Shown in pieces: positions 1 to 6,865 of a stretch of 8,513 nt of DNA. The stretch is from the NCBI GenBank assembly GCA_020056155.1, contig JAGVII010000108.1, positions 1 to 8,513 on the forward strand, read 5' to 3'. Source of the DNA: Afipia sp. Lineage in GTDB: Bacteria; Pseudomonadota; Alphaproteobacteria; Rhizobiales; Xanthobacteraceae. Within the stretch, counting starts at the first letter, position 1; the number at the start of each line of letters is the position of its first letter. The notes beneath the pieces were generated by a model. That model saw only the letters and a list, made by a program, of their open reading frames with translations. It was not told the DNA's origin and did no database searches. The position numbers and the translations under genes are program-made.

Positions 1-1
1 C

Positions 2-130
2 GGCCTGTTTCCGCACGCGCTCTGCGACGTGGCGCGGTTGCCCGTGCGCGAAGTGGTGTCGGCGCTGCATTTCAAGGTCGACCTCACGCTTGGATTGGGC
101 GAGGTCGCATTCGACTACCTGGCGAAATAA
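2..130 (+). CDS. 3' end of an unidentified protein (partial)
   Basis: This open frame enters from the left edge and stops at TAA 128-130, giving the last 42 residues of a protein that ends in ...[10 protein letters not shown]. Its codons are rich in G/C at the third position, like the confirmed genes, and a hairpin terminator follows 20 nt after the stop. Both points favour a real gene end. The fragment has mixed hydrophobic and charged residues, with no membrane segment or recognisable motif. I do not recognise the family. It converges with homospermidine synthase on the opposite strand. Confidence 0.6.
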   Translation, partial: GLFPHALCDVARLPVREVVSALHFKVDLTLGLGEVAFDYLAK

Positions 131-150
131 TTCGCGCCTGCAATGGAAAT

Positions 151-175
151 GGCCGGGACACACCCGGCCATTTTT
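151..175 (+). terminator. Rho-independent terminator between the converging genes
   Basis: A perfect 7-bp GGCCGGG/CCCGGCC stem (151-157 with 163-169) encloses the loop ACACA and is followed by A and then TTTTT (171-175). It terminates the plus-strand partial gene. Read from the other strand the same hairpin lies 25-50 nt past the hss stop, but there the following tract (ATTTCC) is weak. It may serve both directions, less efficiently for hss. Confidence 0.8.
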
Positions 176-199
176 CGCCTTCGAGAGTTGCAGGATCAA

Positions 200-1636
200 T
201 CAGCGCACCAGAACATTCCGGAACTGCCACGGATCGCTGGTGTCGATGTCTTCCGGGAAGAGACCCGGACGATCGGTCAGCGGCGTCCAGTCGGTGTAGT
301 AGCCTTTCACAGGCCCGAGATAAGGCATCTGGATCTCCAGCAGGCGTTCGAAATCCATCTCATCGGCTTCGACGATGCCTTCGTGCGGGTTTTCCAGCGC
401 CCACACCATGCCGCCGAGCACGGCGGAGGTCACCTGCAGGCCGGTGGCGTTCTGATAGGGCGCGAGTTTTCGCGTTTCCTCGATGGAGAGCTGCGAGCCA
501 TACCAGTAGGCATTGTTGTCGTGCCCGAACAGCAGCACGCCGAGTTCGTCGATGCCATCGACAATCTCGTTCTCGTCGAGGATGTGATGCTTCTCCTGCA
601 TCCTGGCCGCGCGGCCGAACATTTCGTGCAGTGAGAGCACCGCGTCATCCGCAGGGTGATAGGCATAGTGGCAAGTCGGCCGATAGATGACGGTGCCCGA
701 TGCGTCGCGTACCGTGAAATAGTCGGCAATCGAGATCGACTCGTTGTGGGTGACAAGGAAGCCGTATTGCGCGCCGCGGGTCGGGCACCAGGTGCGCACG
801 CGCGTGTTGGCGCCGGGCTGCATCAGATAGATCGCCGCGCCGCAACCGGCTTCGTGGGTGTGTGCGTTTTCGGGCATCCACTTTTCATGGGTGCCCCAGC
901 CGAGTTCGGACGGCTGCACGCCTTCCGACAGGAAGCCTTCCACCGACCACGTGTTGACGAAGACGTCCGGCTCTTTCGGCTTCTTCGAGCGCTGGGTGTC
1001 GCGCTCGGCGATGTGAATGCCTTTGATGCCCGCCTGGCGCATCAGGTCCGCCCATTCCGCCCTGGTCTTCGGCTTCGGGGCATTGAGCTTGAGGTCATTG
1101 GCCACATTCAGCAGGGCCTGCTTGACGAAGAACGAGACCATGCCCGGGTTGGCGCCACAGCAGGAGACTGCTGTGGTCGAGCCTGCGGGACGGGCCTTCT
1201 TTGCGGCCAGCGTGTTCTCGCGCAGGGCGTAGTTGGAGCGCGCTTCCGGGCCCTTCGACGCATCGAAATAGAAGCCGAGCCAGGGCTCGTTGACCGTGTC
1301 GATATAGAGCGCGCCGAGTTCGTTGCACAACTCCATGATGTCGGTGGAGCCGGTATCGACTGAAAGATTGACGCAGAAACCCTGGCCACCGCCTTCCGTG
1401 AGCAGCGGAGTCAGCAGTTCGCGGTAATTGTCCTTGGTCACGCCCTGCTGGATGAAGCGGACATTGTGCTTCTCGCAATGTGCCTTGCGGCCTTCGTCTT
1501 TGGGATCGATCACCGTGATGCGCGATTTGTCGTAATCGAGATGCCGCTCGATCAGCGGCAGCGTGCCTTTGCCAATCGAGCCGAAGCCGATCATGACGAT
1601 GGGGCCATCGATGCGCGCGTGAACGGGGGATGTCAT
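200..1636 (-). CDS. hss: Homospermidine synthase
   Basis: This cytoplasmic NAD+-dependent enzyme joins two putrescines (or spermidine and putrescine) into sym-homospermidine, releasing ammonium or diaminopropane. The 478-aa length matches the alphaproteobacterial, Blastochloris-type family. Near the N-terminus is a Rossmann dinucleotide-binding loop, GFGSIGKG (about residues 17-24). Residues that appear to match the active site of the B. viridis enzyme, aligned from memory, are E117 in the TVNEPW segment, N163 (GANPG), E211, W230 (the putative cation-pi tryptophan) and H297. Two starts are possible: GTG at 1639 and ATG at 1636. The GGAG at 1648-1645 lies 8 nt from the ATG and 5 nt from the GTG, so I chose the ATG; using the GTG would add one residue. 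The gene follows rnk after 165 nt. Its putrescine would come from the ornithine decarboxylase near the right end of the window. Confidence 0.95.
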   Translation of the reverse strand: MTSPVHARIDGPIVMIGFGSIGKGTLPLIERHLDYDKSRITVIDPKDEGRKAHCEKHNVRFIQQGVTKDNYRELLTPLLTEGGGQGFCVNLSVDTGSTDIMELCNELGALYIDTVNEPWLGFYFDASKGPEARSNYALRENTLAAKKARPAGSTTAVSCCGANPGMVSFFVKQALLNVANDLKLNAPKPKTRAEWADLMRQAGIKGIHIAERDTQRSKKPKEPDVFVNTWSVEGFLSEGVQPSELGWGTHEKWMPENAHTHEAGCGAAIYLMQPGANTRVRTWCPTRGAQYGFLVTHNESISIADYFTVRDASGTVIYRPTCHYAYHPADDAVLSLHEMFGRAARMQEKHHILDENEIVDGIDELGVLLFGHDNNAYWYGSQLSIEETRKLAPYQNATGLQVTSAVLGGMVWALENPHEGIVEADEMDFERLLEIQMPYLGPVKGYYTDWTPLTDRPGLFPEDIDTSDPWQFRNVLVR

Positions 1637-1731
1637 CACTGAAACTCCGAAAATAGCAGGGAAGGGCAGCCGCGAAGGACTTACGGCAACTTGAGGGTGA
1701 CGGCAACGGTGCTGTGCCGTCCGGGATTTTC

Positions 1732-1757
1732 ACGACGGTTTTTCATAAAACCGTCGT
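1732..1757. repeat. Perfect inverted repeat upstream of hss
   Basis: ACGACGGTTTT (1732-1742) and AAAACCGTCGT (1747-1757) are exact complements around the 4-nt spacer TCAT. The repeat lies about 96 nt before the hss start and 45 nt after the rnk stop. Neither strand has a U-tract directly after the stem, so it is not a standard terminator. It could be an operator for hss, or a 3'-end mRNA hairpin protecting the rnk transcript. The structure is visible in the sequence; its function is unresolved. Confidence 0.6.
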
Positions 1758-1801
1758 ATGGGCGGCGGCGATCCGGTCGAGGGATAGCGCTGCCAGCGCG
1801 G

Positions 1802-2197
1802 TTATTTGACCTTGAGTACGGTCAGGGACCGCCAGCCTCCTGCCGGGGTCTGGAACTCGATGGTCTGTCCAACCGACAGGCCGATCAGCGCCGCGCCGAT
1901 TGGCGTCAGAATGGAGATCTTTCCGGCATCGACATCCGCCGCCTCCGGATACACCAGCGTCACCGCCCGTTCGTGGCCGCTAATGTCGTCGCGGAAGGTG
2001 ACTTCAGATTCCATCGCGACGAGTCCCGGCAGCAATCGGGCATCCGGCAAGATTTCCGCGCGGTCGATTTCGCGGGCGAGAAAATCGCAGGTCTGCGGAT
2101 ATTTTTCCGACGCGGCCTCGGCAATGTTGCGCAGGCGATCGGCATCGCACATGCGCAGGGAAATCGGCGGCAGCGCGGGCTGCAGATAGGTCGCCAT
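1802..2197 (-). CDS. rnk: Rnk-type nucleoside diphosphate kinase regulator (GreA C-terminal-like)
   Basis: This 131-aa protein belongs to the Rnk/GreA-GreB C-terminal family. Residues about 16-57 form a helical segment, shorter than the GreA coiled coil. Residues about 60-131 carry the FKBP-like domain, with the diagnostic LVYPE (81-85) and a segment from ISILTPIGAAL into GLSVGQTIEF (94-115). In E. coli, Rnk binds RNA polymerase and was named for its effect on nucleoside diphosphate kinase levels; the lack of a long coiled coil suggests it does not stimulate transcript cleavage. I chose ATG 2197 because a GGAG at 2207-2204 lies 6 nt upstream. The earlier in-frame ATGs (2212, 2209) and GTG (2227) lack a ribosome site. 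The gene sits alone between dctM (260 nt upstream) and hss, with no obvious functional tie to either. Confidence 0.9.
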   Translation of the reverse strand: MATYLQPALPPISLRMCDADRLRNIAEAASEKYPQTCDFLAREIDRAEILPDARLLPGLVAMESEVTFRDDISGHERAVTLVYPEAADVDAGKISILTPIGAALIGLSVGQTIEFQTPAGGWRSLTVLKVK

Positions 2198-2457
2198 GAA
2201 TGTCTCCATCATTTGTCTGGGATGCACAACGCAACAGGCCCGCGCATGGTGCGGGTTCCTTCACGAACTGATTTGCGGGGTAAAAGACGTCAAATCCCGG
2301 TACGGCGCGCACGCGCGACCGTCCGGGCTACCTTCCAGTTTGAAGGCGGCCTGCGCGATTCAACAAGCAGTTGTTACGGGCGTTCGACATGATGAACTTA
2401 AGCTAGGACAGGCGGCCGGAAAGTCAACCGGACGCCTGCGGTGCCGGGTTGCGGCAA
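2198..2457. other. dctM-rnk intergenic region with weak promoter-like signal
   Basis: This 260-bp stretch has no credible gene. Near dctM it holds the 2409-2438 hairpin. At 2362-2375 there is a small inverted repeat (AACAA, GCAG, TTGTT). At 2239-2255 there is a CCCGC/GCGGG hairpin inside the presumed rnk leader. A minus-strand TTGACG (2293-2288) is a plausible -35 box for rnk, but no good -10 follows at 16-18 nt, so I do not call a promoter with confidence. Confidence 0.35.
2409..2438 (-). terminator. Hairpin after dctM, possible TRAP operon terminator
   Basis: CAGGCGGCCGG (2409-2419) and CCGGACGCCTG (2428-2438) form an 11-bp stem with one mismatch and an 8-nt loop. It begins 20 nt past the dctM stop in the direction of transcription. 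No U-tract follows, so it would be a Rho-dependent end or an mRNA-stabilising hairpin rather than a classical intrinsic terminator. Confidence 0.4.
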
Positions 2458-3762
2458 TCACATGATGCGGTTTGGCAACCATGTCGCTAGACCCGGAAAC
2501 GCACTGATGAGAATGATCGCCAGCACCATCAGCAGCATGAAGGGGAACGCTCCCTTCAGGATCGTTGGCAACCGGACGTCGGGAACGATGCCGTTGATCA
2601 CGAACAGATTGAGGCCGACCGGCGGCGTGATCAGCCCAAGCTCCATGTTGATGGTGAGAATGACGCCGAACCACACCGGGTCGAAGCCGGCGTTGTGAAT
2701 GATCGGCGCGAGGATCGGCGTGGCCATCAAAATGATCGCTGCGGGCGGCAGGAAGCAGCCGGCAACCAGCAACAGGACGTTGATGTAGAACATCAGCACC
2801 CAGCGGTTGATGTCCATGGCTGCGATCCACTCCGCGACGGATTGCGTCACGTACAGGCTCGACATCATGTAGCCGAACAGGATCGAGCTCCCGATGATGA
2901 ACAGCAGCATGCCGGATTCGCGCATGCCGTCGCGCAGGATCTGCCAGATCTGCGCAGGCCGCCACATCCGGTAAATCACCACGACCATCACAATGCAAAG
3001 AACGGCGCCAACCCCCGCGGCTTCGGAAGGTGTGGCGATGCCGCCATACAACGCATAGATCACGCCGACGATCACCGCGATGAGTGGGAGCAGCTTCGGC
3101 ATCAGCTCCAGCTTCTCCTTGAGCGAATAGATCCGGTCCTGATCGATCAGCCGCGTGCCGCGCTTCCAGCTCAGATAGATCGCCCAGGCGATGAACATGG
3201 CGGTCAGAAGCAATCCCGGGATGATGCCGGCGATAAACAGCCGGCCGATCGAGGTTTCGGAGGCGATGCCGTACAGGATCATGGTGAGGCTGGGCGGGAT
3301 CAGGATGCCGAGCGTGCCTCCAGCGGCAATGGCGCCGGTTGCGAGGTCGGCGTCGTAGCCGCGCCGCCGCATTTCGGGAATTCCCATCTTGCCGATGGCG
3401 GCGCAGGTCGCAGGCGATGAGCCGGTCAAGGCGGCAAAGATTGCGCAGGCGCCGAGATTCGAGGCCACCAGCGAGCCGGGGATTTTGTGGGTCCAGCGCG
3501 ACAGCGCCTCGTAAAGGTCGCTGCCGGCGCGCGATGAAGCAATCGCCGCTCCCATGATGATGAACATCGGGATTGAGACGAGCGTGAAATCGTTCAGGCC
3601 TGCGAAAAGCGTTTCGGTCAGGAAGTTGATGCTGCGCATGCCATCGAAGATGATCATGAAGCTCAGCGCGACCGCGCCAATTCCAAAGGCGATCGGAACG
3701 CCCGTTGCGAGTACGCAGAACGTAACGGTACAGATCAGCAGGCCGATGACGAGGGGACTCAC
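2458..3762 (-). CDS. dctM: TRAP transporter large permease, DctM family
   Basis: This is the 12-TM ion-coupled translocating subunit of a tripartite ATP-independent periplasmic transporter, in the inner membrane. It is 434 aa, normal for the family. Hydrophobic segments run throughout, and typical DctM stretches are present: ALTGSSPATCAAIGKMGIPE (111-130), GTLGILIPPS (149-158), ATPSEAAGVGA (243-253) and LITPPVGLN (377-385). The start is GTG 3762, which overlaps the dctQ stop as GTGA and has GAGG 7 nt upstream. The frame stays open upstream to 3942, but that stretch encodes a non-hydrophobic Arg/Pro-rich sequence over dctQ and is not part of the protein. It is the last gene of the dctPQM operon, and translation is probably coupled to dctQ. 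Confidence 0.95.
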   Translation of the reverse strand: MSPLVIGLLICTVTFCVLATGVPIAFGIGAVALSFMIIFDGMRSINFLTETLFAGLNDFTLVSIPMFIIMGAAIASSRAGSDLYEALSRWTHKIPGSLVASNLGACAIFAALTGSSPATCAAIGKMGIPEMRRRGYDADLATGAIAAGGTLGILIPPSLTMILYGIASETSIGRLFIAGIIPGLLLTAMFIAWAIYLSWKRGTRLIDQDRIYSLKEKLELMPKLLPLIAVIVGVIYALYGGIATPSEAAGVGAVLCIVMVVVIYRMWRPAQIWQILRDGMRESGMLLFIIGSSILFGYMMSSLYVTQSVAEWIAAMDINRWVLMFYINVLLLVAGCFLPPAAIILMATPILAPIIHNAGFDPVWFGVILTINMELGLITPPVGLNLFVINGIVPDVRLPTILKGAFPFMLLMVLAIILISAFPGLATWLPNRIM

Positions 3763-4277
3763 AGCCGATCCTCGGGGCTGAGGCCGAACGGCATGGCGCG
3801 GCCGGTGGCGAGCGCCAGGATATCGGCAAAATACTGGAGGCATAGCAGCCCCATGCCGACAGGCACCGGCAAGTAGGCGATCCAGAGCGGCGCGCGCCAG
3901 ATCGAACTGGTATGCTTGTTTGTTGCCCACGCCTCGTACCACCAGTCGATGCTGTTGACGAACAGCACCAGGCAGAACGCCAGCGCGATGAACGAGGCAA
4001 TGTATGCGAACACGACGCGCCAGCGCTGCGAGAGCACAAGCGGCAGCAAGTCGACGTTGACGTGGCCGTGGGTCATCAGGATGTATGGAGCGCCGATGAA
4101 CGTCGCTGCGATCAGCGCGAAGGTGACGAATTCGGTTTGCCAGATCGACGACTCGCCGAGAACCGACCGGACGAAGATCATCTGGCAGACCACAAGGGCC
4201 GAAACCAGAATCAGCAGGGTCGAAATGACCCCGCTGACCTGAGACAGCCGCCGGACACCGTTAAGAAAGTGATCCAC
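3759..4277 (-). CDS. dctQ: TRAP transporter small permease, DctQ family
   Basis: This 172-aa, four-TM membrane subunit pairs with DctM in the TRAP transporter. Hydrophobic segments lie at about residues 14-36, 49-69, 87-108 and 130-156. DctQ hallmarks include SSIWQTEF (43-50, the W/E pair before TM2) and HVNVDLLPL (72-80) in the loop after TM2. The start is GTG 4277, 9 nt after the dctP stop, and there is no strong ribosome site, so translation may depend on ribosomes finishing dctP. The 3' end overlaps dctM by 4 nt. Confidence 0.92.
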   Translation of the reverse strand: MDHFLNGVRRLSQVSGVISTLLILVSALVVCQMIFVRSVLGESSIWQTEFVTFALIAATFIGAPYILMTHGHVNVDLLPLVLSQRWRVVFAYIASFIALAFCLVLFVNSIDWWYEAWATNKHTSSIWRAPLWIAYLPVPVGMGLLCLQYFADILALATGRAMPFGLSPEDRL

Positions 4278-4286
4278 GGCGTGCGC

Positions 4287-5282
4287 TTACTTGACGGAGA
4301 GTGCTTCGTCGATCAGCTTTTTTCCGCCGGGGACTTTCTCGCTGAAGGTCTTGAACGAGGTGGCGGCGGCGATCTTGCGCCATTTGTCCGCCTGCTCCGC
4401 GGTCATCGTCACGACCTGAACATTGGCCTTTTTGAAAGCGTCGATCATCTTCTCGTCGAGTTTTTTCGATTCTCCCGCGAAGTAGTCTTCCGCCTTCTTG
4501 GCAGCGGCCATGACCGCCTTCTTCTGGGCGTCGTTCAGCTTGTCGAATGACGCCTTGGACATCAGGAGCGGCTCGTACATGAACCACAGCGCATTGTCGC
4601 CCGGCGCGGTGACGCACTTGAGCTGCTCGTACAGGCGGAAAGAGGTGAAGCTGCCCGTCGATGTGTCGGTGCCGTTGGCGACGCCGGTCTGCAGCGCGTT
4701 GTAGACTTCGTTGGACGGGATGGAGACGATCGACGCTCCGGCGCCGGCCCACATTTCCGAGAATGTCGCGCCCGCCGATCGGACCTTGAGACCCTTCGCA
4801 TCGTCAGGCTCGAGAATGCACTTGTCCTTGCCGCCGAAAGCACCGGCCAGCCAGGCGTCGGCGAGGACAACGACACCCGCCTTGTTGATGATGTCCTTAA
4901 TGTCTTTCATGAACTGCGACTTGTTGATGCGCAGCGCATGGTCGTGGCTCTTGACCAGTCCCGGCATCAAGGTGGCGCCAAACTGGGGCTCCGAGCCCGA
5001 CGCATAATCGAGCGGGAACGATGAGATATCGATCTGGCCGCGCTGCATCGCGCGCCATTGTTCTGCGGCCTTCACCAGGCTTGCACCGGGGAAAACCTTG
5101 ATTTCGAGGCCGACATTGGCGGCGTTGACTTCGCGCGCCAGGATTTGAACCATTTCGTCGCGGGCGTCGCCTTTTCCGCCGGGGAACTGGTGCGAAGCCT
5201 TGAGCTGAACCTGGGCTGAAGCGACCGTGGACGTGGCAATAAGAGCAAATGCGGCGGCGAGCGCCGGAATGGTCTTTGTCAT
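4287..5282 (-). CDS. dctP: TRAP transporter periplasmic substrate-binding protein, DctP family
   Basis: This 331-aa secreted binding protein delivers substrate to the DctQM permease. Residues 1-23 form a Sec signal peptide (Lys3, an Ala/Leu core, and the cleavage motif ASA before Gln24). The mature protein shows the DctP-fold landmarks: KVFPGASL (62-69), GLKVRSAG (164-171) with R168 at the place of the carboxylate-binding arginine conserved in this family, and NEVYNALQTGVANG (191-204). In the last motif the usual acidic residue (VVDG-like) is Asn203. Cysteines at 155 and 223 could form a disulfide. The start ATG 5282 has a strong GGGAGA ribosome site about 5 nt upstream. The substrate is probably an organic acid anion but cannot be assigned from sequence. 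It is the first gene of the operon, behind a promoter-like sequence and a large palindrome. Confidence 0.93.
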   Translation of the reverse strand: MTKTIPALAAAFALIATSTVASAQVQLKASHQFPGGKGDARDEMVQILAREVNAANVGLEIKVFPGASLVKAAEQWRAMQRGQIDISSFPLDYASGSEPQFGATLMPGLVKSHDHALRINKSQFMKDIKDIINKAGVVVLADAWLAGAFGGKDKCILEPDDAKGLKVRSAGATFSEMWAGAGASIVSIPSNEVYNALQTGVANGTDTSTGSFTSFRLYEQLKCVTAPGDNALWFMYEPLLMSKASFDKLNDAQKKAVMAAAKKAEDYFAGESKKLDEKMIDAFKKANVQVVTMTAEQADKWRKIAAATSFKTFSEKVPGGKKLIDEALSVK

Positions 5283-5309
5283 GTTCTCTCCCTCTATTGT
5301 GCCGTGTCT

Positions 5310-5342
5310 TAACGCCGGACGGTCTTGGACCGTCCGGCGTTA
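5310..5342. repeat. Perfect 15-bp palindrome in the dctP leader
   Basis: TAACGCCGGACGGTC (5310-5324) and GACCGTCCGGCGTTA (5328-5342) are exact complements with only TTG between them. The palindrome lies 27-60 nt upstream of the dctP start and just downstream of the predicted -10 box. It has no U-tract. Its position suits either a repressor operator at the transcription start or a 5'-terminal mRNA hairpin affecting stability of the dctPQM message. Confidence 0.7.
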
Positions 5343-5357
5343 GCCGGCTTGCGAGGG

Positions 5358-5386
5358 AGTATGAAACGTCTCGGGACAGCTCACAA
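5358..5386 (-). promoter_or_regulatory. Candidate promoter of dctPQM
   Basis: On the minus strand TTGTGA (5386-5381) and CATACT (5363-5358) are separated by exactly 17 nt, each matching 4 of 6 consensus positions. Transcription would start near 5351, about 10 nt before the 15-bp palindrome. This is the best promoter-like match in the ridA-dctP gap but rests on pattern alone. Confidence 0.4.
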
Positions 5387-5448
5387 GCTCTGGCATCCCA
5401 GACATTGGTCGCAAGATGCCGCTGACCGATATCAGTCGCTGCGGTGCA

Positions 5449-5838
5449 TCATGCGCCGCGGCGTTTGGCCGTGACTTCGATTTCGACCTTCATCTCGGGC
5501 TTATAGAGAGCGGAGACCGCCATGATCGTCGCTGCCGGCCGGATGTCGCCGAGCGTCTCTCCACATACAGCGAACACCGCGTCGAAGTCCTTGGCGTCGG
5601 TGACGTAATAGGTCGCGCGCACAAGGTCGGCCATCTCGAAGCCGCCTTCCTTGAGCGCGATGCCGATGGTCTTGAAGCAGTTGCGGGTCTGCTCGCTGAC
5701 ATCTTCAGGAAGGTTCTTCGTGACAGGATCGTAGCCCGTGGTGCCGGCGACGAAACAGAAGTCACCGTCGACAACGGCGCGGCTGTAGCCGGCGATCTTC
5801 TCGAACGGCGAACCGGATGAAATGAGGCTGCGGGTCAT
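5449..5838 (-). CDS. Rid (YjgF/YER057c/UK114) family protein lacking the catalytic arginine
   Basis: This 129-aa protein has the length and chorismate-mutase-like fold signatures of the Rid family: FVAGTTGYDP (29-38), DVSEQTRNCFKTIGIAL (46-62), the DLVRATYYVTD segment (71-81) and KVEIEVTA (117-124). True RidA enzymes hydrolyse reactive enamines/imines using an arginine in a PARS/PART motif (Arg105 in E. coli). Here the motif reads RPAAT, with Ala103 at that place. This puts the protein among the Rid subgroups (Rid4-7 type) without demonstrated imine deaminase activity. The start is ATG 5838 with AAGGA about 7 nt upstream; an in-frame GTG at 5877 would add 13 residues and has no ribosome site. 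The gene precedes dctP in the same direction by 166 nt, but dctP has its own promoter-like signal, so an operon is uncertain. Confidence 0.9.
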   Translation of the reverse strand: MTRSLISSGSPFEKIAGYSRAVVDGDFCFVAGTTGYDPVTKNLPEDVSEQTRNCFKTIGIALKEGGFEMADLVRATYYVTDAKDFDAVFAVCGETLGDIRPAATIMAVSALYKPEMKVEIEVTAKRRGA

Positions 5839-6140
5839 CGGTCTTTCCTTATGAAAACAGCACTGCGCGGCGAGCACCTTGAAAGGTCATGCCACGCAAT
5901 GCCGTGTCTTGGCGCTCAAATCAAGCAGCCATGGAGGGCTCAATCCGGCTTGTCAAAACCCAACAGGCTGCGCGGCTTACTTGCGCCGCGGCGCTCTCGC
6001 CGAAACGCGGATCGCGCTCAGAACCGGACGCCGCCTAGGCGAACGCCACCAGCGCTGGAGTAGATCGGCTGAAAGCTGAAAAGCAAAAAGGAGCATGAGC
6101 ATGGTCCTCAGTCGCGACGGTTTGTTCATGGCGGGACCGA
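5839..6140. other. Gene-free spacer between the GNAT and Rid genes
   Basis: No convincing coding sequence is visible in these 302 bp on either strand. A minus-strand TTGACA (5956-5951) is a perfect -35 box about 113 nt before the Rid start, but no good -10 box follows at normal spacing. GCGCCGCGGCGC (5983-5994) is a 12-bp self-complementary sequence. On the minus strand a TTTTT run (6089-6085), about 50 nt after the GNAT stop, follows only a poor stem, so it is a weak terminator candidate for that gene. Confidence 0.4.
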
Positions 6141-6743
6141 TCACGCCGCGCGGAGCACAAGCCGGCGAGCTTTGCCAGCCGTACGGACGCGCGGCCGCCG
6201 GGCCTTCGTGCCTGTCGCCACGATCATGCCCCAGGCCTCATCCAGCGCGCCGTCGCGCAGCTCGACCGCCAGAAGCCGTTCGCGCTCGAAAGGACCGGGC
6301 AGCGCCAGTTCGCCGGTCTTCCCGGCGGAGAAGCCGAAGCGGGCGTAATAGCCGGCGTCGCCACGCAGGATGACAGCGCCATGGCCGCGGGTTTTCGCCG
6401 CCGCCAGCGCATGCGTCATCAAGGCGGCACCGATGCCGAGCTTGCGGCAGGAGGCATCGACCGCCAGCGGGCCGAGCACCAGCGCCGGAATGCCGCCGGC
6501 GCTGACGTGCCACAACCGCACGGTGCCGACCACGCGCCCTTCATGCACCGCGGAGAAGGCGAGGCCTTCGGCGGGCGCACGTCCGTCGCGCAGGCGCTGG
6601 CAGGTGCGCGCATGACGGCCTTCGCCGAAGCTCGCATCCAGCAGCGCTTCACGCGCAACGACGTCCGAGGCACGCTCCGCACGGATCGCGAACGGAGCGG
6701 CATCGGTGGTGAGGGCAGCAGTCGTCTTCCAAACAGCAGTCAT
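6141..6743 (-). CDS. GNAT family N-acetyltransferase (YhbS-like)
   Basis: This 200-aa protein has the GNAT fold, which uses acetyl-CoA to acetylate an amine. Motif A is clear: LVLGPLAVDASCRKLGIGAAL (88-108), where RKLGIG is the pyrophosphate-binding R/Q-x-x-G-x-G/A loop. Motif B is represented by AVILRGDAGYYARFGF (123-138), whose GDxxYYxRFGF pattern is typical of YhbS/COG3153 proteins. The C-terminal 22 residues or so (180-200) are very basic (KARRPRVRTAGKARR) and extend past the usual domain end. The start is ATG 6743, with a GGGGA 11 nt upstream as the nearest ribosome site. The substrate is unknown. It lies 122 nt downstream of ornithine decarboxylase in the same direction, so polyamine acetylation is conceivable, but the sequence does not show spermidine acetyltransferase features. 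Confidence 0.9.
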   Translation of the reverse strand: MTAVWKTTAALTTDAAPFAIRAERASDVVAREALLDASFGEGRHARTCQRLRDGRAPAEGLAFSAVHEGRVVGTVRLWHVSAGGIPALVLGPLAVDASCRKLGIGAALMTHALAAAKTRGHGAVILRGDAGYYARFGFSAGKTGELALPGPFERERLLAVELRDGALDEAWGMIVATGTKARRPRVRTAGKARRLVLRAA

Positions 6744-6815
6744 GGCACGTCAGTCCCCACTCCAAACGGCAAGGAGCCGCGGAGTGTTGTCAGCAAAATC
6801 GCGATGTGACGGGAT

Positions 6816-6837
6816 GGGAGCCGGCGGACCGGCTCCC
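6816..6837 (-). terminator. Hairpin after ornithine decarboxylase, possible terminator
   Basis: GGGAGCCGG (6816-6824) and CCGGCTCCC (6829-6837) form a perfect 9-bp stem around CGGA, starting 28 nt past the decarboxylase stop. A smaller GCCTC/GAGGC hairpin (6849-6862) lies between the stop and this stem. No immediate U-tract follows in the minus direction; a TTTT occurs about 20 nt later. It probably separates the decarboxylase unit from the GNAT gene, with some read-through possible. Confidence 0.45.
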
Positions 6838-6865
6838 GGTTAGTTCAGGCCTCGGGCGAGGCTGT

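Noticed and set aside
656..1363. Plus-strand open frame of 235 codons opposite homospermidine synthase
   Set aside because: It is an antisense shadow of a conserved enzyme, with no motif of its own.
1683..1707. Direct repeat of ACGGCAAC (1683-1690 and 1700-1707) before hss
   Set aside because: Eight bases twice in a GC-rich region is too short to support a regulatory site without comparative data.
2360..4039. Long minus-strand open frame of 559 codons across dctM and dctQ
   Set aside because: It is a different frame of the same strand, gives an Arg/His/Asp-rich non-hydrophobic product, and both real TRAP subunits are clearly encoded in other frames there.
6095..6373. Plus-strand open frame with an AAGGAG-like site before ATG 6095/6101
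   Set aside because: From 6141 on it lies antisense to the well-supported GNAT gene and encodes a low-complexity Arg/Pro-rich sequence typical of an antisense frame. The A-run and GGAG may simply be the complement of the U-run after the GNAT gene.
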